From positions 1 to 8,115 of the forward strand of contig MHDQ01000155.1 in NCBI GenBank assembly GCA_001803565.1: a stretch of 8,115 nucleotides of DNA. Reading direction: 5' to 3'. The notes under the pieces were generated by a model, which was not told the DNA's origin, did no database searches, and saw only the letters and a list, made by a program, of their open reading frames with translations. This DNA is from Nitrospinae bacterium RIFCSPLOWO2_12_FULL_45_22 (GTDB lineage: Bacteria > 2-12-FULL-45-22). A program made the translations under genes and the position numbers. This document shows, in pieces, positions 1 to 5,104 of the stretch; within the stretch, counting starts at the first letter, position 1, and each line of letters starts with the position of its first letter.

Positions 1-327
1 CAACAAGTCAGGACCCTTTTCCGTCAAGATTTCAAAGACGCCTTCGAGAAGTGCGATGTTTTAGTAACACCCACCAGCCCTACCCCGGCTTTTAAGATTG
101 GTGAGAAGATTGAAGACCCACTCCAGATGTATCTTTCTGATATCTTTACTATCTCTATTAACCTGGGTGGAATACCGGCGATTAGTCTCCCTTGTGGCCT
201 TAGTAAGGATAACCTTCCTATTGGTTTTCAGATACTGGGTATGCCTTTTGCTGAAGAGACTGTCTTGCGGACCGCTTATGCTTACGAGCAGCACAGCGGC
301 CTGGGGCGTTTGCGGCCACAACTATAA
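1..327 (+). CDS. gatA: Asp-tRNA(Asn)/Glu-tRNA(Gln) amidotransferase subunit A, C-terminal part
   Basis: Only the last 108 codons are present, open from base 1 in frame 1 to TAA at 325-327. GatA is the amidase subunit of the cytoplasmic GatCAB complex. It releases ammonia from glutamine so that misacylated Glu-tRNA(Gln) or Asp-tRNA(Asn) can be amidated. The visible part carries the end of the amidase-signature fold: a [12 protein letters not shown] stretch (about residues 21-32 of the fragment), a glycine-rich [12 protein letters not shown] segment, then PIGFQILG and the typical GatA ending with an AYAYEQ motif and a basic RPQL tail. The Ser-Ser-Lys catalytic residues lie upstream of the window. 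The assignment rests on this tail, which separates GatA from other amidases fairly well. The next gene is convergent, so gatA is the last gene of its transcription unit. Confidence 0.9.
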   Translation, partial: QQVRTLFRQDFKDAFEKCDVLVTPTSPTPAFKIGEKIEDPLQMYLSDIFTISINLGGIPAISLPCGLSKDNLPIGFQILGMPFAEETVLRTAYAYEQHSGLGRLRPQL

Positions 328-391
328 TCGTAAGCGTATAGCCTTCGTCTTTCAGCAGGAATGGTTAGTATGCTATTGAGTCGCCGGAATC

Positions 392-453
392 ATTAGGTAA
401 TTGGGTTATCGGTTTACCTAATAACCCAATTACCCAATCACGTAGTTACCTAA
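392..453. repeat. Octamer tandem array with nested palindromes between convergent genes
   Basis: From 414 to 453 the plus strand reads as five consecutive 8-base units of consensus TTACCYAA: TTACCTAA, TAACCCAA, TTACCCAA, the degenerate TCACGTAG, then TTACCTAA again. The left part carries the reverse complement, so 396-409 (GGTAATTGGGTTAT) pairs perfectly with 421-434 across an 11-base loop. ATTAGGTAA at 392-400 can alternatively pair with TTACCTAAT at 414-422. The stop codon of the receiver-LpxC gene (446-448 on the minus strand) lies inside the last unit. The palindrome sits between two convergent 3' ends and could act as a bidirectional terminator, but neither side has a T-run, so a canonical Rho-independent terminator is not supported. 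Confidence 0.75.
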
Positions 454-2410
454 CTGCCAGGTGACGGATTTTTTTCAGGAGGGCGATATTTTCTGTGTGG
501 CCAGTCATACGGGCGGTTACCAGCCCCTGAACCCTCTTGCCCAGTAGGTAGAGATCACCCATGATATCCAGGACTTTATGACGGGGATATTCGTCTTCAA
601 ATCGCAATGTAGTATTAATGACCCTTTCTTCGTCTAGCAATATGACATTGCTCAACCTTCCTCCCTTAGTCAGACCTTTCTCTTCTAAATATCCCACATC
701 TTTAAGGAAGACAAAAGTCCGGGCTGGGGCAATCTGATTCTTGAATCCTTCTCCCCACTTATGAGAATAGAAGAACTCTTGCTGGCCAATAGGCTCAGGG
801 CAATCCATTATATACCGGATAGCCAGGCCAGGATAAGGTTCTATAGTCAAATATTCCCTTTGCGAGGGGTCACCTACAGCATAAAAGTCATCAATAATTA
901 TCCCTTGTTCAGGGCCCTCCTGCTCCTCTATACCACCTTCTTCTATCAGTTGACAGAACTCCCTGGCCGACCCATCCATAATCGGTACCTCATCTCCCAC
1001 CTTAATAAGGACATTACTGATTTCGTAAGCATGTAAAACGGCCATAAGGTGCTCAATGGTACCGATGGAGATAGGCCCTTTCTTCAAGACGACAGCATTG
1101 TAAGTAGAATCTACCAGGTCGAGACGTGCAGGTATGTTTTGGCCTGAAGGGATATGAGAAAAGATGATCCCACTGTTAGGTGGTGCCGGTAGCAAGATCA
1201 GCCCTCCCTTTATCCCGGAATGGAGTCCCTGACCACACAGCACCACACTTTGCTTAAGGGTCTTTTGCCGGGGGTATTTCCTGGCTTTAGCAAGTGGGTA
1301 TCGTTGGCTATCCCGGCTAGTAGCTATCTCTCTCTGGATAAAAACTGGTATGTCCTGAACCCTTATAGTCTCTTCCGGGGTAGAGGAAATTATCCTCAAT
1401 ATGATATTTTTTAATTCTTTAACGTTTCCTGGCCAATGATACCCTTCTAAGATAGCTAAGGCATCTTTAGTTATCTGCTTGGGTTTGACCCCTAAATAAT
1501 GGGAGAATTGAGAGATAAAATACTGGACTAGAAAGGGAATATCTTGCTTCCTTTCTCGCAGCGGCAGAGTCTTGATAACTACCTGGTCCAGGTATTGCCA
1601 GAGGTCGTAGTTAAATCCGGTTATTTCAACCTCTTTCTTTAAGCTCTTGGTGGAAGAGGCGATTATTTTAGGAGGGTTCTCCCTATCTCTCATGATTTTT
1701 AAAAGGGTCAGGAGCTCCTGCTGGCTCTCTTGGTCCAGGGCAGCGATCTGATCGAAAAAGATAGTTCCGGCTGGTGTTGGGCAGAGGGCCATTAGGGTTT
1801 CTTTAGTTAAACCCGGGCAATTGAGACGCAGGAAAGAACTATCTTCTTTGCCGCTGCTATGGTGAATAGCCCGGCCAATGAGCTCCTTACCCGTCCCTTC
1901 CTCGCCTATAATGAGTATGAGAAAATGTTCCTGGGCGAGAATAGGGATCATCTTTTTCAGCTCAAAAATAGCTGGGCTCTGACCCACAATCTCCTCGTTG
2001 GCGGAAGCGAGCCGGCTGGCTTCTCTCCCTTTACGTAAGGTCTTTTGCTGGGATAATGCCTGGTTAACAGTCTGGACAATATTTTCCAGCGATAACGGCT
2101 TTTCTATAAAGTCGAAAGCGCCTAGCTTCGTGGCCTTAACCGCAGTATCTATATTGCCATGCCCGGACATCATGATTATCTCCAGGTCGGGGCAGATAGC
2201 CCGGGCTAACTGCAATAATTCTATACCATCTATCCCTGGCAGCCAGACATCTAAGATAGCCAGATCGGGCGCTTCTTTCATTATTATATCCAGGGCCTGT
2301 GGGCCATTTTGGGCCTGGGATATTTGGAAGCCCTCATCTGTCAAGATACCCCCTAACGAGTTCAGGATACTCTTTTCATCATCCACAATAAGTATATGGC
2401 CTTTGTTCAA
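446..2410 (-). CDS. lpxC: Response-regulator receiver / degenerate NtrC-like AAA+ / LpxC fusion (UDP-3-O-acyl-GlcNAc deacetylase)
   Basis: A 654-residue protein starting at TTG (2408-2410). Residues 1-120 are a CheY-like receiver with acidic D10/D11, phospho-acceptor D54, S82 and K104 in FIEKP. Residues about 141-355 resemble the sigma54-activator AAA+ domain: Walker A GEEGTGKE at 169-176, Walker B-like GTIFFDQI at 215-222, LPLRER near 282 and WPGNVKEL at 326-333. This domain lacks the GAFTGA region, is shortened before sensor I, has N267 and Y273 at the arginine-finger positions and Q221 for the usual Walker B glutamate. Residues about 384-654 are a complete LpxC domain, the zinc deacetylase of the committed step of lipid A synthesis. 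By E. coli correspondence the zinc ligands are H454, H611 and D615, with catalytic-site E453, K612, D619 and H638; the 27-residue H611-H638 spacing matches E. coli. No Fis-type HTH remains. No plausible start codon lies just upstream of the LpxC part, so it appears to be made only as a fusion. The symbol refers to the LpxC domain. Confidence 0.93.
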   Translation of the reverse strand: MNKGHILIVDDEKSILNSLGGILTDEGFQISQAQNGPQALDIIMKEAPDLAILDVWLPGIDGIELLQLARAICPDLEIIMMSGHGNIDTAVKATKLGAFDFIEKPLSLENIVQTVNQALSQQKTLRKGREASRLASANEEIVGQSPAIFELKKMIPILAQEHFLILIIGEEGTGKELIGRAIHHSSGKEDSSFLRLNCPGLTKETLMALCPTPAGTIFFDQIAALDQESQQELLTLLKIMRDRENPPKIIASSTKSLKKEVEITGFNYDLWQYLDQVVIKTLPLRERKQDIPFLVQYFISQFSHYLGVKPKQITKDALAILEGYHWPGNVKELKNIILRIISSTPEETIRVQDIPVFIQREIATSRDSQRYPLAKARKYPRQKTLKQSVVLCGQGLHSGIKGGLILLPAPPNSGIIFSHIPSGQNIPARLDLVDSTYNAVVLKKGPISIGTIEHLMAVLHAYEISNVLIKVGDEVPIMDGSAREFCQLIEEGGIEEQEGPEQGIIIDDFYAVGDPSQREYLTIEPYPGLAIRYIMDCPEPIGQQEFFYSHKWGEGFKNQIAPARTFVFLKDVGYLEEKGLTKGGRLSNVILLDEERVINTTLRFEDEYPRHKVLDIMGDLYLLGKRVQGLVTARMTGHTENIALLKKIRHLAVR

Positions 2411-2415
2411 ATTAG

Positions 2416-2423
2416 CCCCTCCT
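2416..2423 (-). promoter_or_regulatory. Strong Shine-Dalgarno site that fixes a TTG start
   Basis: On the minus strand AGGAGGGG ends five bases before the TTG codon at 2408-2410; counted from the AGGAG core the spacing is about eight bases. No ATG or GTG at a similarly good distance competes, and the protein sequence from this TTG gives a normal receiver-domain N-terminus (KGHILIVDDE). This supports TTG as the start of the receiver-AAA+-LpxC gene. Confidence 0.8.
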
Positions 2424-2435
2424 TTATCAAATTTA

Positions 2436-2451
2436 AATATAACCGTATATT
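2436..2451. promoter_or_regulatory. Small AT-rich palindrome upstream of the LpxC fusion gene
   Basis: AATATA (2436-2441) and TATATT (2446-2451) form a perfect 6-base inverted repeat around ACCG, about 26 bases upstream of the TTG start. On the minus strand TAATAT lies beside it and could serve as a weak -10 box, with only a poor -35 match (TTTCCG) 17 bases farther upstream. It may be an operator or part of a promoter for the fusion gene, but a chance palindrome in AT-rich DNA is equally possible. Confidence 0.25.
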
Positions 2452-2524
2452 ATGTGCCCTTGAGCCAATCGGAAAGTCTGTTCGTGATGAGAGTCAGACG
2501 CTCGGTGTCAATCTTTCCTATCAA
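2450..2524 (-). CDS. Possible 24-residue peptide overlapping the MoxR stop codon
   Basis: A TTG at 2522-2524 overlaps the TGA stop of the MoxR-type gene, and an open frame of 24 codons runs to TAA at 2450-2452. The peptide is charged and amphipathic, beginning MIGKIDTERLTL and ending LSDWLKGT. There is no Shine-Dalgarno site of its own; translation could only come by coupling with the upstream gene. The composition looks more coding-like than the surrounding spacer. It could be a real small peptide, or the broken 5' end of a downstream partner gene such as the VWA-domain gene that usually follows ATPases of this family, but I cannot recognise homology. It may also be chance. Confidence 0.18.
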   Translation of the reverse strand: MIGKIDTERLTLITNRLSDWLKGT

Positions 2525-3378
2525 TAATACTTGCGGCGGCGGCCAAAGGTACCGGTCAATTTCCCATCCAGATAATCCAGGTCCTCTTCCTTTTTCAGGA
2601 GCACACCCATAAAGGGTAGTTCTTTTTCTACTATAGCCGGTGAGATACCACCGGCTATCAGGGCTTGGATCCAATCTATCAGCTCACTGGTAGAGGGCTT
2701 CTTACGGAATTCATCCAATTCCCTCAACCAATAGAACTTATTCAGGCATTGCTGCAAGAGGTCCTGCTGGATATCAGGGTGATGTACCCGCACGATTCGC
2801 TCCATCAACTCTGGCCCAGGAAACTCTATGTAATGGAAGACGCAACGCCGTAGAAAGGCATCGGGCAGCTCTTTCTCGGAATTGCTGGTAATGATTACAA
2901 TGGGGCGGTGCCGGGCAATGATGGTCTTATCCAGCTCAGGTATATAGAAGGACATCTCATCCAGCTCGTTCAGCAGGTCATTAGGAAACTCTAGATCGGC
3001 CTTATCAATCTCATCTAATAGCAGTACCGGCTGCGCTTCGAAAGTAAAGGCTAGGCCCAGCTTGCCCAGTTTTATATATTGGCTGATGTCGGAGATATCT
3101 TTATCACCAAAGCGGCTATCATGGAGGCGCTGGACAGTATCGTAAAGATAGAGCCCTTCCTGGGCCTTGGTGGTTGACTTAATATTCCAGACAATCAGGG
3201 GTTTACTCAGCCCTAAGGCGATATTATGGGCCAGCAAAGTCTTGCCTGTGCCCGGCTCGCCCTTGACCAGCAAGGGCCTGGCTAAAGCAATAGCGGCATT
3301 AACCACATTGCGTAATGCCTCTGAGACGATATATTTATGTGTCCCTTGAAACCGATCAAAACCATTATCCCTGCTCAT
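2521..3378 (-). CDS. MoxR/CoxD-type AAA+ ATPase
   Basis: A 285-residue AAA+ ATPase counted from ATG at 3376-3378. Walker A GEPGTGKT is at residues 40-47, Walker B LLLDEIDKA at about 119-127, sensor I ITSN near 163-166, and the arginine pair LRRC near 176-179. The segment reading GLYLYDTVQRLHDSRFGD and the later KPSTSELIDWIQAL are features I associate with the MoxR-like ATPases that accompany CoxE-type VWA proteins. Such ATPases act as cytoplasmic chaperones that remodel or insert metal cofactors into client enzymes, usually with the VWA partner. No VWA gene follows here. Two GTG codons at 3382-3387 are also in frame, but they lie within the AAGGTGG ribosome-binding sequence of the ATG, so ATG is preferred. 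It lies 88 bases after the acyl-CoA dehydrogenase stop and 110 bases before the LpxC fusion. The client is unknown. Confidence 0.88.
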   Translation of the reverse strand: MSRDNGFDRFQGTHKYIVSEALRNVVNAAIALARPLLVKGEPGTGKTLLAHNIALGLSKPLIVWNIKSTTKAQEGLYLYDTVQRLHDSRFGDKDISDISQYIKLGKLGLAFTFEAQPVLLLDEIDKADLEFPNDLLNELDEMSFYIPELDKTIIARHRPIVIITSNSEKELPDAFLRRCVFHYIEFPGPELMERIVRVHHPDIQQDLLQQCLNKFYWLRELDEFRKKPSTSELIDWIQALIAGGISPAIVEKELPFMGVLLKKEEDLDYLDGKLTGTFGRRRKYY

Positions 3379-3388
3379 ATCCACCACC

Positions 3389-3467
3389 TTTCATGCGTAA
3401 CAGTTCACTACGCTTTGCGCTATTCTGAACCCTGCTAACTGAACCCCGTGAACTGTTACTTTCATAC
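3389..3467. repeat. MITE-like inverted-repeat element with flanking direct repeats
   Basis: GTAACAGTTCAC (3397-3408) and its exact reverse complement GTGAACTGTTAC (3448-3459) enclose 39 bases. The arms are directly abutted by 8-base direct repeats with one mismatch: TTTCATGC at 3389-3396 and TTTCATAC at 3460-3467, as expected of a target-site duplication. Inside are two copies of CTGAACCC (3425-3432 and 3439-3446). The element fills the gap between the acyl-CoA dehydrogenase and the MoxR gene, and its right flank touches the dehydrogenase stop codon. In a transcript it could fold as a 12-bp stem between the two cistrons. It encodes nothing. Confidence 0.6.
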
Positions 3468-4618
3468 TAATTAAAAGCGCTGATACCGAGGACTTCTCGA
3501 CCGATGATCAGCTTCTGTATCTGGGAAGTCCCCTCGGCCATGGTCAGGTGCCTGATATCCCGATAGTATCGCTCCACGGGAAATTCACGGGTATAGCCAT
3601 ACCCACCATGTATCTGGATAGCATTAGAAGCAATCTTTAGAGCCGCCTCAGTAGCAAAGAGCTTGGCCATAGCCGCTTCTTTGGCACAGGGGAGCCCTTT
3701 CTGCAAGAGGTGCGCAGCCCTCAAGCCCAATAACCGTGCCGCCTCATTCTCCATCACTATCTCGGCTATCATCTCCTGTACCAACTGAAATCCGCCAATA
3801 ACCTTACCGAACTGCTTCCTCTCCTGGGCATATTTGACGGAGGCATCAATACAGGCCTGGGCAACACCAATGACGGCAAAGGCGACGGTACATCTTCCTA
3901 TATTGAGTCCGGCAAGGGCTATCTTTAACCCCTCGCCCGGCTGGCCCAATAGGTTTTTACGCGGTACACGGCAGTCCTCAAAATGGAGTTCTGAGATAAC
4001 CGAGGCCCGCATGCCCATCTTCTCTATATCCCGGGCGGTATAATGACAGGTATCGCGCTCGACAAGGAAGGCGCAGATACCTTTTGCCCCTTTACTCCGG
4101 TCTATAGTGGCAAAGACTAAACCCATCTCGGCCTTACTGCCATGAGTGATCAGGGTCTTGGTCCCATTCAAGATATAATCGTCACCATCCAGGGTTGCCC
4201 GGCTCTCTAGACTGGCGGCATCAGAGCCGACATTAGGCTCGGTCAGGCCGAAGAAAGCCAGTTTGTCCCCGTTAAGCATGGGCCTTAAGAAACGTCCTTT
4301 CTGTTCTTCAGTGCCATGCTTATAGATATTAGTCAGGATCATGTTATTAGTGGTTATAACGGTACGGATAGAGCTCCAGGCCCGGCCCAGCTCTTCTATC
4401 AATATAAAATAGGATATATAATCCAGGCCCATACCACCTGCCTCTTCGGGCAATAAGCCGCCAATATAGCCAAACGGTATGAGCTTTTTTATTATTTCAC
4501 GGCTGGGGAACTCTTGCTGCTCCTCGTGCTCAGCGACAATGGGGATGATCTCGGTATCCATGAACCTGCGGACAGTCTTCTTCAGCGCCTCCTGCTCTTC
4601 GGTCAGATCAAAATCCAT
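3467..4618 (-). CDS. Acyl-CoA dehydrogenase (FAD-dependent)
   Basis: A full-length 383-residue member of the acyl-CoA dehydrogenase family, starting at ATG (4616-4618) with an AAGGGG/AAAGGA purine stretch just upstream. These soluble flavoproteins introduce a 2,3-double bond into acyl-CoA and pass electrons to electron-transfer flavoprotein. Visible features are the N-terminal helical domain (DFDLTEEQEAL), the flavin/substrate signature LTEPNVGSD at 125-133, the central beta domain, ERKQFG at 266-271, and the C-terminal signature IHGGYGYTREFPVERYYRD (about 336-354). The catalytic base is E362 in AEGTSQIQ, the position used by short-chain, butyryl- and glutaryl-CoA dehydrogenases. The LITHGS segment near 156-161 replaces the more common FITNG. 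Chain length or substrate cannot be read from sequence; glutaryl-CoA-like or alicyclic acyl-CoA substrates are possible. No etfAB or other beta-oxidation gene is in the window. Confidence 0.93.
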   Translation of the reverse strand: MDFDLTEEQEALKKTVRRFMDTEIIPIVAEHEEQQEFPSREIIKKLIPFGYIGGLLPEEAGGMGLDYISYFILIEELGRAWSSIRTVITTNNMILTNIYKHGTEEQKGRFLRPMLNGDKLAFFGLTEPNVGSDAASLESRATLDGDDYILNGTKTLITHGSKAEMGLVFATIDRSKGAKGICAFLVERDTCHYTARDIEKMGMRASVISELHFEDCRVPRKNLLGQPGEGLKIALAGLNIGRCTVAFAVIGVAQACIDASVKYAQERKQFGKVIGGFQLVQEMIAEIVMENEAARLLGLRAAHLLQKGLPCAKEAAMAKLFATEAALKIASNAIQIHGGYGYTREFPVERYYRDIRHLTMAEGTSQIQKLIIGREVLGISAFN

Positions 4619-4661
4619 GTTCCTTTCCCCTTAAGTTTGTTGCTTTCCTTTTTTGACGCAC

Positions 4662-4676
4662 ACCCACTTCGTGGGT
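4662..4676. repeat. Short hairpin in the divergent spacer
   Basis: ACCCAC and GTGGGT form a perfect 6-bp stem around TTC, 44 bases upstream of the acyl-CoA dehydrogenase start. Copies of GACGCA lie on both sides (4655-4660 and 4681-4686). It falls in what would be the 5' leader of the dehydrogenase mRNA if transcription begins farther upstream, but no regulatory class is recognised. Confidence 0.35.
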
Positions 4677-4682
4677 ACCCGA

Positions 4683-4731
4683 CGCAGATTTTCAAGATAA
4701 AAATATCTGCGTATATCTGTGAAAATCTGTG
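4683..4731. repeat. Inverted repeat of the ATCTGTG/ATCTGCG type
   Basis: CGCAGATTTTCA (4683-4694) is complementary to TGAAAATCTGTG (4720-4731) at 11 of 12 positions, with a G-T pair at the other. A second, internal match ATCTGCG lies at 4705-4711. Related wording (an ACAGAT motif) recurs at 7803-7819. It looks like a dispersed intergenic motif family rather than a gene-specific regulator. Confidence 0.45.
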
Positions 4732-4748
4732 TCCTAATTAATTCGGCA

Positions 4749-4791
4749 TTGTCACATTAAAATTGACCCTATAACATGACAAATGTGACAA
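4749..4791. promoter_or_regulatory. 10-bp inverted repeat, possible operator, in the divergent region
   Basis: TTGTCACATT (4749-4758) and AATGTGACAA (4782-4791) are perfect reverse complements separated by 23 bases; an additional ATGACAA lies at 4776-4782. The half-site resembles TGTGAC, but the arms face the wrong way and are too far apart for a CRP/FNR site. Centred about 150 bases upstream of the acyl-CoA dehydrogenase start, it could bind a dimeric or tetrameric repressor of either divergent gene, or be a remnant repeat element. Confidence 0.35.
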
Positions 4792-4873
4792 AGTTACCTT
4801 ACAGGAACCGGAATGTTGATATTTTACAAGATTATGTCTTTAGAAGCAATAAAATAGCATAACCATTCAGCCA

Positions 4874-4982
4874 CCAGGGCGCTAAGTCGCCAGGGAACAA
4901 GCCGTGAGCAGTGAGGAGTGAGCAGTAAGGAGTAAGGAGTAAAGAGTTACTGCTCACTTCTCAGCGTTTCCGGCGTTCCCTG
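4874..4982. repeat. Nested repeat element with heptamer tandem array
   Basis: Six consecutive 7-base units of consensus GTRAGSA run from 4904 to 4945. The third and fourth units supply GTGAGCAGTAA (4918-4928), which pairs exactly with TTACTGCTCAC (4947-4957). Outside this, CAGGGAAC (4891-4898) pairs with GTTCCCTG (4975-4982), so the region can fold as a nested cruciform. The left border has CCAGGG twice with a 16-base period (4874 and 4890) around a GGCG/CGCC mini-hairpin. A related GTRAGGR array occurs at the 3' end of the PHP gene. No gene is seen in the divergent spacer 4619-5104. Confidence 0.65.
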
Positions 4983-5053
4983 CGGTGAAATTTTGAATAA
5001 GGATGATACCTGGTTGTAGAAATTTTTGGGGAAACATCAGTCAAGAATGGGCG

Positions 5054-5084
5054 TTGACAAAGAGAAGAGAATGGTTTATATGAT
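5054..5084 (+). promoter_or_regulatory. Candidate sigma70-type promoter of the PHP gene
   Basis: A perfect TTGACA is at 5054-5059. Possible -10 boxes are TATATG at 5077-5082 (17-base spacing) or TATGAT at 5079-5084 (better match, 19-base spacing). Transcription would start near 5089-5092, giving a leader of only about 15 bases before the preferred ATG at 5105, just enough to include the GGGAGAGG ribosome-binding site. Confidence 0.45.
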
Positions 5085-5104
5085 AGCAGAATATGGGAGA
5101 GGAT

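Noticed and set aside
396-434. Rho-independent terminator
   Set aside because: The stem is good, but no T-run follows on either strand and the stem is AT-rich; kept as a repeat with only possible terminator activity.
396-440. Target-site duplication AATCA (388-392 and 436-440) around the palindrome
   Set aside because: Only five bases, offset unevenly from the arms (3 and 1 bases), and the region is itself a tandem array, so chance or array periodicity explains it.
1700-1850. GAFTGA loss as a sequencing or assembly deletion
   Set aside because: Two separate shortenings (about 20 and 11 residues) both keep the frame, and independent key residues (arginine fingers, Walker B glutamate) are also substituted, which points to real divergence.
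1998-2612. A 204-codon open frame on the plus strand
   Set aside because: It is antisense to the receiver and AAA+ part of the fusion gene and crosses into the MoxR gene; both minus-strand frames show clear domains, while this one shows no recognisable motif or ribosome-binding site.
2525-2674. Upstream part of a 74-codon minus-strand frame
   Set aside because: It overlaps the MoxR 3' end in another frame and looks like a shadow of it; only the part after the MoxR stop was kept as a very tentative small peptide.
4749-4791. CRP/FNR binding site
   Set aside because: TGTGA and TCACA words are present but in inverted order relative to the consensus and 23 bases apart instead of about 6.
4904-4952. 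Regular short repeats, as in a CRISPR array
   Set aside because: Units are 7 bases with no spacers between them and there are no cas genes; it is a tandem array.
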